Assembly (NCBI GenBank): GCA_037833965.1
Contig: AP031352.1
Coordinates: 18,766,501-18,830,500 of the forward strand
Length of the DNA stretch: 64,000 nucleotides
Origin: Marchantia polymorpha subsp. ruderalis
Lineage: Eukaryota > Streptophyta > Marchantiopsida > Marchantiales > Marchantiaceae
Reading direction: 5' to 3'
In this document: piece after piece, positions 1 to 11,177 of the stretch
How the letters are laid out: each line of letters starts with the position of its first letter
Numbering within the stretch: position 1 is the stretch's first letter
Program-made: the position numbers and the translations under genes
Notes under the pieces: generated by a model
The model's input: only the letters and a program-made list of their open reading frames with translations
Database searches by the model: none
What the model was told of the DNA's origin: nothing

Positions 1-733
1 AGAGACTTGAGTAGTGCGGATCTGCACCTGCGGGTGATTTCTGATGCTCAGAGCCGGCTGCGAGTTAGATACTTGAACAGTTCCCCCTTACTCCTTCGAG
101 TGACATATCCTGATTGTACTCCTACAGGAAGTTTCCTCTAAATGCCAATGTGAAGTTTCATTACTTCGTGTAAACCTTGGTTTGTAATTCAGGTTGTGTG
201 TGTGTTACTGGATCGTGTTTTCAGTAAGTTCTCAGTCGGGTCTGCACTCCCTGCGTTTGGTGTGATAGTCGAGGGTGACGTCCACGGCGTATGTAGAGGC
301 TTCGTTCCGAAGTGGGAAGTCCAGTCCGGGTACCCCCGCTAGTTCCTGGCGGAAGGGCAGTAAAAGCCGGAGTGGGAGGCACTACCTGCAGAACCTCTGA
401 GTGAACTTGTGAGACACCTTCCTCCTGAAATCCGAAGCGGAGGTCCTGACCGACCTCCGAGTTGTGCTTTTTGCCAGTTTCAGGTGTGTGTGTGTGTTGA
501 GTGACTACGTTGTACCGTGCATCCTCCGAGCATCCTCCGAGTCGAGATCCTCCTCCGAGTCGAGCCTCTGAGTCGAGCACTACAGTATTTCTGGGAGTGA
601 CAGTCGCCTAGAATTCAAACTCTACAAAAGTCTGTTAAAACGTGACACTTTTACTCTGTGTGTTGCCTCTGTCCCTGTGGGTTCGATCTTTTTACCACCA
701 TACTGCAGTTTTAGCCTTTGGTGGGTTATTACA
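1..733 (+). mobile_element. 3' part of a family-2 LTR (R/U5 side), cut by the window edge
   Basis: This stretch matches, in opposite orientation, the R/U5 side of the family-2 solo LTRs at 10219-15091 and 43613-48481. Shared blocks include the TG microsatellite, the repeated CCTCCGAGTCGAG motifs around 520-570 and the terminal TGGGTTATTACA. The LTR ends at base 733 with the family-wide TTACA terminus. Its U3 part and any element body lie to the left of the window, so its target-site duplication cannot be checked; the right copy would be ATGTG at 734-738. Confidence 0.85.
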
Positions 734-879
734 ATGTGATGTGTATCACAAGGTCATCATTAAAAGTTGGAACTATATGAGACTGATACATACTTTACAT
801 ATGCTTTTCGATCGAGACCTGTAAATCAAATGGTGGATGAATTGATCAAGTGGATTTTGAAGATCTTACTCTCGTTTGT

Positions 880-3640
880 CGTATAATCAGGGCTTTGATT
901 AGCAATTACCACAGCCAAATGACATCCCCAGCTTTGTTCCAATATGACAAAATTCGATGGTTGTAAGTAATCAAAATCAAGGGAAAATCTCTATAGATCT
1001 CCGCTATGTTTAGATCAAGTCTTGACGCCTATTTCTAGAGACGATAATTGCTCAACATAACCAAATTACTGTCCTTTCGTTCTCTGGAGACATGAGTTTT
1101 CTGAATTTTATTCTTCGCACTTATCTCCTGTGCAAAATGAATCAACAAATAATATTAGTTCTGATTATTGGTCAATGACTTTGAAAGAAAATTTCACGTA
1201 TCTTGCAGAAATTTGCATGAAAATAGCCTAGTGAGAGGGGATCTTCCGGACGTGAGTCAGCTCGCCAGCGTCGACGTCTTGTAAGAATACTGTGACCTGC
1301 TTACATTACAATGATTCACGAGCGATGCTACATTCGGATTTTTAATAGGAATTACTAATTTTCTTGTCGTGGGTTTCCCTTATATTTTGTATCCGATACT
1401 TTTTTTTGCAGTAAGATTTACAGCTGCAATCTGACGGGACGTCTGCCTTCTTTCCAATACAACACAAAGCTCATGTATATGTAAGTATTTCTTCAAATAA
1501 GCTTCTGAGGCTACGTCTTCAGTCATGTACTTTATGTCCAGATCTAACCTTGGTTAGCACGGACAGTCTTTCGTATCAAAGTCCATTTTCCTATAGTCTT
1601 TCCTATATTTATTCCTGAATCCAGATTGTAAGCTCGACTAATTTGTACATGTCATTATTAGTGATTTCCTGAACAGTAGTATAACGGAAAGATTACCTGA
1701 TTTGCCTCCGAGTTCTGTCACACAAAAAGTCGAAGAGAAACTTCTCCAGAAGATGTAAGCTTTACTACGTTACTTTCTCACTGGACTGCGTATAATTCCA
1801 CCTTAGAACGGTTGAAGATTTGATCCGCTTTCTACGTAGGCCTCGGAGTGTTATTCCTATGTATTAAATTAAAGTGAATGCCATGAGCTCGAATCTTGAA
1901 CGCATTCACATGTAATTTGGGTCAACAGAAGACTCACGAACAACAGCTTTTCTAATGGATGACCACGGTCTTGGTTTCAACTCAATTTCACTCAAGAGCT
2001 GTGAGAAACTAGAAAACCTTTTTATTCCCATTCGAATACGATTCAAATCCAACGTGTTTGAATTTGTTCCTAATTTCTGTATTTCTAGATACGCAGATCA
2101 CTAATCTTGGAGCCCAAGTCAAGAAAGATGTGCACGTCATTCCGTTTCCATTCATCTATTCAAAATTTCCTAAGCGTGATGTGCCTCCTCAACCAGGCTT
2201 GTAGGCTACAATAATCTCAGTGATCCCTTACCGAAGGAACTTGGGGAGTTGTCTGATCTGAAGTTTGTTTAAGTGAAATTATATGCAATTCATCCCGAAC
2301 AGTGTAGGTTCAAGTAGCGAGTTGGAAAGAACAACAGCTCAAGAAGACACGAGTCGATATTGCTATCAATGCTGCATCAGGTAAGTAGTTCAGATAAGGA
2401 TGCTTCTTTCAAGATTCAAATAAATATCAGAGGAATATAACAGAAAATGATTCAGATTCTTTCGATTGATCCTTCTTTTGTAATCTATCTGTGTAGGTCT
2501 CGAGTAACTGCACAAGGACTGCAACCCAGCCGTCATACATCGTGACGTAAAATCACAGAACATTCTACAAGTTGACAAACTACAAGCAAAGCGTAAGAGA
2601 TTTGGGTATTTCTAAACAAGCTCAGAATAAGAAACAAAGGACGTAGAAACGGTCAACATAAGTGGAAACTCCACCGCAATCAAGGGTTATTTGGATCCAG
2701 AGTATGTGGCCATTACTTCCATTCTTGTTCTTGTGAATACTTTCATTCAGGCAGATGAGACTTCTGTCGTCTTCTAAAAATTTGCCATAAATTTGCAGAT
2801 CTCTCAGTTGTGTCATTCTTATTTAAGTTGTACGGTGCTCAATGCAGGTAATTTATCCAACGGAAGTTGAGCACCAAGAGCGATGTATACAGTTTCGGAA
2901 TTGTGCTTTTTGGAATTATTACTGGCAAGCGGTCTTAGAGCTTGGAATTACTTGCTGGCGAGGATACGATAAGATAGATTGGCTAAGACATATTCAACCC
3001 TTGAATCTCTTCTTCCATGTTATCCTGGATTCGGGAACTCCGTCCATTTTGTATTTTCATCGTATCTGATTGCTATTATATACATCATCACGGTTCCCAC
3101 TTCAGAAACTGTCACGCTTAACATACAAAGTACACGGGTACGCATCGGAAGTATCGATTTACAGAAAATGAAGATTGAATGAATTTTGAGTCTCTCTTTT
3201 ATTCTTCACTCTTAACTCCTCATTTTTTCCATACTCTTTCCTCTGAGTATATCGTCAGTGAGCCTTTTATCCATCCATGATGAATAAATGACCAGGTAAT
3301 AAACGCAGTGGATACGGATGAGATTGAGACAGTCGTCGATGTCGTTTGAAGGATGAGGGTTTAGGACGGGGGGTGTCGAGGGTTTGCGGACGGTTGTGTT
3401 ATGTGCGTTTGCATGCGTTGCCACCACTGGTGGAGAAAGGCCGGAGATGGGTGAGATTATGGACATATTAACGAAGGCTCTGCAGTTGGAAAAGGAACCT
3501 TTAATAGTTCAGATCTCAAAGTTTTTTGTGAAAAGACTGCTCCATACTCTGATACGCTCAAGGCTCCAGGAACTCCTCCCGATTATGATGAAGACGAACG
3601 TTCCATTATTTCGTATCCTACCCAGCTAATTAAATCTTTC
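880..3640 (+). pseudogene. Decayed LRR (malectin-type) receptor-like kinase
   Basis: Exon-like pieces on the plus strand, separated by intron-like DNA with GT/AG borders, spell an LRR receptor kinase. LRR segments are near 1205-1277, 1412-1480 (CNLTGRLPSF), 1662-1756 and 2198-2270 (NNLSDPLPKELGELSDL). Kinase pieces follow: DIAINAASG at about 2345-2383, the catalytic loop HRDVKSQNIL with HRD at 2538-2546, an FGIS-like activation segment with GYLDPEY at about 2680-2705, STKSDVYSFGIVLFG at about 2868-2925, and a C-lobe ERPEMGEIM near 3430-3460. The order LRR, kinase loop, GYLDPEY and DVYSFG is typical of plant malectin-LRR kinases acting at the plasma membrane. It is broken: a TAA at 2505-2507 replaces the expected Tyr in GLEYLH, and the activation segment changes frame. 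I see no intact N-terminus or signal peptide. Exon borders are approximate. The LTR at 1-733 lies immediately upstream and could have removed its 5' part. Confidence 0.75.
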
Positions 3641-4118
3641 TAGCTTCTTACTATCCATGAGAAACGGGCATACGAAGAGAAAGATAGATGGACGTCAAAC
3701 TCCAAGAATGCCTGCTACAATGAACCATCCTTCTTCTGTTTTAGTTACATTGTCAAATTAGCTCTTACAAGTTCTCAGTTTATATCAGTCGTACGGAAGA
3801 TTAATATCGTGGTCAGTTTTCGATTATGTCCAGACTAACTTCACCTGATGCTTTTTGATATTAAATGATGTTATTTTTTGTGTACTCATGCAGAAACCAG
3901 TGGCACAGAAAAGTCTTTCCTCAACTCTAGTCAGCAGGATCACAGCCATTCACCACCAAGTCGATGACATCCATTTCGAGACTGTCCGCACATTAATAGA
4001 GGTCCGTGTCAGCTTCTAATGACTATTGTCATGATGTTTGTTTATGGATCTGATTGATGTGCATTCAACCATCTTTGTTTCCTTCTAACATTATACTCGA
4101 AATGAATTGATATTAAAC
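3641..4118. other. Host-type sequence without a recognisable gene
   Basis: This lies between the kinase remnant and the solo LTR beginning at 4124. It may include the tail or 3' flank of the kinase gene, since a short open stretch near 3900-4005 follows an AG border. No domain is recognisable. Confidence 0.4.
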
Positions 4119-4123
4119 TGTTA

Positions 4124-7100
4124 TGTAATAACCCACTAAAGGCTAAAACTGCAATATAGTGGTAGAATGGTCGAACCCGCAGGGACAGAGGAACACACAG
4201 GGTACAAAGTGTCACGTTTTTCAGACTATTGAGGAGTTTGAATTCTCAGGCGACTGTCACTCCCAGAAATACTGCAAGTGTCCACTCGGAGCGCACTCGG
4301 AGGTCGCACAGTGCAGCGTAACACACACACACACACACACCTGAAACTACAGGAACACAACCCAGAGATCCGTTGGGACCTCTACTCAAGATTTCAGGGG
4401 GGAAAGTCTCTCGCGAGCACACTCAGCGAAGCTGCGGGCAGTGGCTTCCAACTCCGGCTTTTACAACGCTTCCACTAGCTTGCTGCTAGTGTAGGAAACC
4501 CGGTTTGGACTACCTACTTCGGATCGAAGTCACTCCTACGCGGTGAACAACACTTTCAACTCACAAAACGCGCAGAGAACACAGGTCCGCACTGAAGGAC
4601 TCACTGTGAAACATTCCAGTAACACAACAACAGTATATTGAAGAGTTTGAATTCTCAGGCACTTGTCATTCCCAGAAATACTACAGGGGTTATCCTCAAG
4701 GCACCTGCTGCAGCGTAACCTGAATTTACAACCAAGGCTTACACGAAGTAGCAAAACTTCACTTTGGCATTTAGGGGAAAAATCCCAAAGGAGTACAATC
4801 AGAAAGAAACACTCGAAGGTGTAGGGGCGAAACTGTTCAAGTATCTAACTAGTCACTGGCTCTGAGCATCGGCAGTCACTCGCAGGTGCAGATCCGAACT
4901 ACTCAAGTCTCTAACCAATGTACTAGCTCTGAACATTCGGCCGAAGACCTTCAGCTACAAAATGCGGAACGCTAAGTTGTAACTCCTCTTGCGTGGTGAC
5001 AGAACTGAAGGACACGAACACGCAGAGGAAATGGACTCCTGATCTGCACTTCTGAGCTTGGGAAAGAACCCCAGGCAAAACGCCTGGAACTATTTTACAC
5101 CTTCTAAGTCCTAACTAGCACTACACTGCACTACGCTATACGCCTGCACGGAACCACGCTACACTACACTCCGCGGAACCTGTGCTACGTCTCCTGCGCG
5201 ACGGACTGCCGCGCACTAACTCCCTACCCTGCCAGTCTTCCGCTCGACTGCGCAGTCCCAATCGCTGCAACGCCGCGGACACCTCCACCTCGAGGGTGGA
5301 CATGGTGTCCCGCGCCTTCGACAGAAAAGCTTCGAGCTTCTTCGCTACCTTCCGCCGACTCCTGCTGTCGCCTGACAACAACCCGGCTGCGCGAAGTTCA
5401 AACTCACGCAGTGTGAGTTTCTCCTGCGCCGCCACTTTCCAGTGGGCGTAGCCCTTGAGACAGTGGGCGACACGCCTCGCCGTCTCCTCCTTCGTGCGAT
5501 CTGCCTCTCGCCTGTGATCCTCTTCAATTACCACTAATTGCGATTCGGCCTCAGCACGCTGCGCTCTCAATTCGCCACACTCTGACTGTAGCCTGCGGAT
5601 TAAATCCTCATCCGCCTGTCGTGCGAGCTGACACTGCTCTAACAACCGCGTCTGTCGCACGAGCTCCTCTGACAAAATCTGATTCTGGGTCTGCTCAGAA
5701 ATTAGTGCTTCCGTGACCTTCACCTGCTCCTTGGTGAGCTCTTCCAGTTTCCCATCCCTCACCTTTTCGGAGTACTTGTAGAATTTCTGATTGAGTTTAT
5801 ACTGACCCCACAAGCATTCATGCTTCTCCTTCAATTCCCTCAACTCCTGGTCCACTCTAGCTAGTAGCTTGCTGGTGTGGACTTTAGTGCGAGTCCGCCT
5901 GCGCACTAATTCGATGTAAGATCCCGGCTGAAGTGGGTCGGCGTATTTATCGATTTTGCGATCCAAGTACCTCAGCAACGGAATCACCTGCTCAGAGAGC
6001 GCCGCCGCCGGCGCTTCAACAATTTCCTCCTCCTCCTCCTCGGTATCCCCTGCTCCTGACATTTCTTTGGTGGAGCCTCCGTCGTCATCATCCGAGTGGA
6101 GAATTTCAGTCGCCATTGATTGCGTCGGCGACTGACCCGAGTGGGGCTGCACGTCGTCGACGTGTGCTGCCTGCGAAGGCACTGCTACAGCCTCGCTGCT
6201 CTTCGCCAAAATGTCTAAGGCGGTAGGCGAATGTGCCCGTGCTACATCCCCACCGCCCGCTTGTTGGTCTTCTACCGTATCCTCTCTGCCGCCGACGTCC
6301 GCCGCAGAAGGCGATCGAGCGGAGGGTGGCTGCGCGGGGTTTGATTGCGCATCGCGCAGCGAAATTTCATCCCGCGGACAGTCACTCCGCTCCTCCGTCT
6401 GTTGCTGCTCCCTCGATCGGTCCGCGGAGGCTGTGCTTGGCCTGTGCGCAGGCGCAAATGCCGGCGCCTTGTCCGCCGCAGGCGTAGCGCCGCGGACGTC
6501 CACCGCCAAAGGCGACATGGTTGGGGGCCGCTCGCCCGACGTCCCTTGGCCCTGAGGTCCTACCGCCGAAGGCGCATCTACCGGCGGATTACCCGCCGAT
6601 GGTGCGGCCTCCGCACGCTCCATGCTCGTATCTCCTCGGCTCGAAGGCCCTGGCGCCGAAGGCGCAAATCGCGGCGCGTGGTGCGCCGGAAAGTCTGGCC
6701 CCGAATGCCGGTGTCTCGTAGGCGGATCCTCCGCCGGCTCCTTCCCCTTCCTACGTTGGAATGGGGGTGATTCCTGCCTGTGCATAAGCGGCACGTGTGG
6801 AGGTGACCTGCGCACAGGCGGACTGCTTCTTCCCACGCGTAGGCGTAGGTCTACGTCCGCTTGTGGTCGCCCGTCCGCGGAGGCTCGTCCGTCCGCGGAG
6901 TCTCGCCTGTCCGCGGAGGCTCGTCCGTGTGCAAACGGAACACCTGTCCGCAACGCACGTGGTAACTCCGGAGGCCCTCGGCCCGTAGGCGGCCTCTCGT
7001 CCGTCGAGGGTGCAGTGCGGTCCGTTGCTCATGCGGACGTCCGCGCTCCCTCGTTCCTCTCTGGCGACGCACTTCCTTTCTCCGTCGCAATCGTCGCCGG

Positions 7101-9466
7101 GTCCGCGCTGTTGGCTGGTAACACCAGCCTGCGTGCCTTCTGCTTCGGCCGGCTGTATGACTCGTACAACGGCCGCGGTCGAATAGGAGCAGAGGGTTCT
7201 TGATGCTGCTCCTCTTCGGACTCCTCTCTCCATCGCCGCTTCCGCGGCGCTCGTGGTGCAGGAGTGTTCCTCCCTTCGTCCCTCCGCCTTGACGGAGTAG
7301 AAGTCGGTGACTCCTCTGCATCAGTGTCGACCTCATTCTCCCGCACATACTTCCCGGGATGGTCGATGGACAACGGCGGAAAACGCGCAAGCTCCGCCGC
7401 TGTCAAACAATTCCGCTGTCGATAAAAATTGATGAGGAAAGGAGAGAGATGGTTTAGAGTTCCCCCCTTCTCCTCAAAAGCGTGCTGTCGCATCACCTTG
7501 TGCAGGATGCTCACCCAGTGAATTGGAGTTCCCTCGATGACGCACTCCACAAAACAGACCTGCCACAATGTGATGTAGCAGGCGCGGTGTGGCTGCAGTA
7601 ATTGCATCAGCGCCGGGGACAAAGTCCGGCGGAATCGATCCTTGTAATCGCAGGTCCTGTACCCATTCTTGGTAGACCTCCCGTTCTTGAATAGCTCCAC
7701 AAATTGCGCCTCTTCCTGCTTGGTCACCTTGATGCTCTCACTGTCGAAGAGGAGGTGCCCTGGCATGCCGGCACATCTCCCCAATGCCTGCGCCCAATCT
7801 TGGACTGTCCACCGATCAACATGCGGACGCAATCCGCGCGAGGGTGGTCCCTATGGCTCTAGCCACTCGCGCACCATATCCGCACAGATGTAGTTCCATC
7901 CCCATAGCAAGAAATCGAGCTTGTGTGCTATCAGGCGCTCCTCGTAAGCGCGCAGCCCGTTCTGTGGTAGTCGGAGCGGCAGCATCCGCAATCGGCCCGG
8001 TCTCGTCATTGCGTTCTTGGAGTTCGCCCGCCCGCTCATTCTACTTCCGCTCCGCTCGAGCACCTTTCTTCCTCGGCAAACTCTAATCGCCCTCAATTCC
8101 AAATCACGCGCACTCACTTCTCCCTCAATCACCAAGAAATCCTCTGCGCGGCGATGTCGAGAATGCTTCGCAGCCAGCAGATGGATGCGCGCAGCTCGCA
8201 CTAGAGAATGGAATCGCGAATTCAAGAATGGGACGCTCTCCGCCGCCCGGTCGAAGGTCATGGTCGGCTCTTGCTCGTGGAGGACGTCTCAATTGATGGC
8301 CGCGCCGGCTCTATGCTGAAACGGTCTCCGCTCTCACGCGCGGCTTCACGCTCCGCCGTCGCCGATTAAACTCTCACGCTCGAATTGGCGAATTTGAACT
8401 CCGCGAGCGTACTACGCCGCGGACCTGGGTGCGCAGCGCCGAAGGCGGATTTTCCGCCTTGCGCGGTACACTCGTACGTACCGCTCCTCAGCCAATCCTC
8501 TTCTGCCTCGGCGCGTGTGTCCGCATGTCGGACAAAAGTTCAACCACCGCCTGCGCGCAGGCGGACTCCTCGGCGGATTCTCCGCCGGCTCGGAACTTCA
8601 CCCTCCTGTGCACAGGCGCTCGCCTGTCCGCAGGCGAAGTCCGGTCGCGGCGATGCGCTGGCGCGGAAGGCGTTGACCGCGGTCAACCGACTCCGTCCAG
8701 ACTGTCCGTTCCTTGTCTCTTCGTTGGCGCTTCCACCGCCGCAACTCCGTCCGTCCAAGAGCGCATCCATCCGTCCCGTCCGTACGGTCCGTACGGATTT
8801 TACTATTCTGGCGGCTCCTTGCTCGTCCGCGGCGATGCGCTGGCGCAGAAGGCGCCGTACAATTTCTACCTCACAAGGCGCATTTCTAGGGCCCAAGGCG
8901 GATTTCCCGCCGACGCCGAGGCGCCTGTGCACAGGCGGACGCCTGTGCGTAGGCGAACTTCGCGCCTATCTCACAAACCCTATCTCGCCTGTGCGCAGGC
9001 GAACTTCCTTCGTCCGCGCATAGGACAAAACTTCTCCGCCTGCGCGCAGGCGAAGAGCTGAGTATCTTACAACCTTCATAACTCCCGGAGTCCTTATCCG
9101 TTGTTGGCGTTCTTGGGCTCGTTGGAATCAGTGCGTCGAGCTCTTTCCAACGAGACCCTAACTAAGTCAAGGCGTCCGGGGGTTGACCTAAATACGAAGG
9201 ATTTCCCTACCGCCGCGGACGCAGCTCCGAAGGCGGGTTTTGCGCCTTGCGCCGTAGGGATCCTAGCTGCACAGTTCGCAGAGAGGGTGGTGGCCGTCCT
9301 TACCGCTGCACCCAACTCCTAGATTTTACGAGATTCCTCGAGAATCTCTGCGATCTTCTGAATTCACTCTGTTTTGATGCACCGAAGGCTATTTACATTG
9401 CTGCCAGGGCACAATTTTCCAAAAATGTTTTAATTTCCTCAAAATTACCAAAAGTGGGGTACCTTA
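4124..9466 (-). mobile_element. Solo LTR, family 1 (older copy), TSD TGTTA
   Basis: A complete 5.34-kb LTR in reverse orientation. On the plus strand it opens with TGTAATAACCC (complement of the LTR 3' terminus) and closes with AAAAGTGGGGTACC followed by TTA. Identical 5-bp target duplications TGTTA flank it at 4119-4123 and 9467-9471. No primer-binding site, gag or pol is present, so it is a solo LTR left by LTR-LTR recombination. The outer end reads CCTTA where younger copies have CCACA. Its U3 holds a broken version of the LTR-encoded ORF, and the TATA position reads TGTAAAATA when read in the LTR direction. Divergence from the copies at 17-41 kb marks it as the oldest family-1 copy here. 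Confidence 0.92.
5136..8261 (-). pseudogene. U3-encoded retrotransposon protein, disrupted by two in-frame stops
   Basis: Three open segments (8261-7851, 7832-7029 and 6953-5136) lie in the same frame and together cover the whole LTR-encoded protein found intact at 28028-31165. They are separated by a TAG just below 7851, where the intact copies read Glu-Pro-Gln, and a TGA just below 7029 in the Ala/Arg-rich linker. The N-terminal domain (LDFLLWGWNYIC, GTLNHLSPFLINFYRQRNCLT), the acidic EEEEEEI stretch and the C-terminal coiled coil are all still readable. Apart from the two nonsense changes the frame is preserved over about 3.1 kb, so it decayed recently relative to its divergence. Function is unknown; see the intact copy. 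Confidence 0.85.
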
Positions 9467-9471
9467 TGTTA

Positions 9472-10213
9472 CGGGTCGGAGTTGATATCTGAAACATATG
9501 TAATACCTTCATTTGCTCCGACATACCTCCAATAAACAAATACCTACATTCGACTTGAGCCTTGATTTTGTTGCTACCTCGAAATGTTCGAGCTCAGCCG
9601 CTGGACCTGTCAGAAGTGATGAGGGCTGCGAGAAGCTTGTGTGGGAGTTTCGAGTATCGAGTCACGAGCTCTTTACAAGGCTCGGCGAGTAGTCTAAAGA
9701 AGTGCGTGCGTACGCTATAAGACGAGAACTAACGCGGAATAAGAGCCTTCATGAGCTTAATGTAGAGGCCTCTAAATTTAATCTAGAGGTGTCGACGTCG
9801 ATCGACATCGGGCGATCATGGTCGAGAACTACGACAAATTAATTTTGACCGCAAGAGTGGACCGTGTTTCAAGGTCTGAAGCACGAAATTCCGATCGGGG
9901 CTCCAAAATAGTGTACATTGCCCTACACGAATCGAGTCACAGTGGTCGTTAGTTGGACCCGGAAGGATCTTTGAATATACCGCAGCTCTCAATGGTCACC
10001 CTGGATGCCGGATCAAATCTTACTTTCGCACTTCGCTTCGACGAATGGAAAACGAAAGTTGCCACATCGGGAACCGAGACTGTCACAATCTTATCATTTG
10101 TGTGTTCGGTAATTTCAACGATGAGGCAGATCTTCTACTGAGGCATCATTGCGTGCAATTATACCTCAACGCATATGATTGCGTCTATACAAGTGAACGC
10201 AGATTTTGCCATG
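9472..10213. other. Short host or older-repeat island between two solo LTRs
   Basis: About 740 bp separate the solo LTRs ending at 9466 and starting at 10219. Open stretches of 62 and 71 codons lie at 9953-10141 and 10045-10260 in different frames, and the second runs into the LTR. Neither shows a domain I recognise. I see no RNA gene or promoter. Confidence 0.4.
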
Positions 10214-11136
10214 AAGTGTGTAATAACCCACCAAAGGCTAAAACTGCAGTATGGTGGTAAAAAGATCGAACCCACAGGGACAGAGGCAACACACAGAGTA
10301 AAAAGTGTCACGTTTAACAGACTTTTGTAGAGTTTGAATTCTCAGGCGACTGTCACTCCCAGAAATACTGCAGTGCTCGACTCGGAGGCTCGACTCGGAG
10401 GAGGATGCTCGACTCGGAGGATGCTCGGAGGATGCACAGTACAGCGTAGTCACTCAACACACACACACACACACCTGAAACTGGCAAAAGCACAACTCGG
10501 AGGTCGGTCAGGACCTCCGCTTCGGATTTCAGGGGGAAAGTGTCTCAAAAGTTCACTCAGAGGTTCTGCAGGTAGTGACTCCCACTCCGGCTTTTACTGC
10601 CCTCCCGCCAGGAACTAGCGTAGGGAACCCGGACTGGACTTCCCACTTCAGAACGAAGCCCCTTCATACGCCGTGGACGTCACTCTTGACTCACACCAAA
10701 CGCAGGGGGTACAGGCCCGACTGAGAACTTAACTGAGACACAATCCAGTAACACACACACACAACCTGAATTGCAAACCAAGGCTTACACGAAGTAATAA
10801 AACTTCACTTTGGCATTCAGGGGAAACTTCCCGTAGGAGTACAATCAGGATATGTCACTCGAAGGAGTAAGGGGGAACTGTTCAAGTCTCTAACTCGCAG
10901 CCGGCTCTGAGCATCAGAAATCACCCGCAGGTGCACATCCGCACTACTCAAGTCTCTAACCGGGTGCTAGCTCTAAACATTCAGCCGAAGGCCTTCAACT
11001 ACAACATACGGTAACTTCGCTATGCTGCAGCTTCTCTACGTGGTGCCAGTACCAAAATGCACAAACACGCCAAGAAAGTGAGTTCCTGATCTGCACTTCC
11101 GAAACTGGAAGAGTCCCAAGGCAAAACGCCTTGATC

Positions 11137-11145
11137 TACTTTATA
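11137..11145 (-). promoter_or_regulatory. LTR TATA box (family 2)
   Basis: In LTR orientation the bases read TATAAAGTA, directly downstream of the U3 ORF stop and upstream of the GGCGTTTTGCC stem. Family 1 has TATAAAATA at the same relative place. This marks the probable U3/R transition and places the ORF inside U3. Confidence 0.6.
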
Positions 11146-11177
11146 CCCTCAAAGGTCCTAACTAACACTACGCTATC

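Noticed and set aside
10334..10618. Short ORFs in the R/U5 regions (for example 10334-10618, 43728-43967, 20259-20447)
   Set aside because: They coincide with repeated LTR leader sequence containing TG microsatellites and CTCGACTCGGAGGA repeats, and show no protein-like composition.
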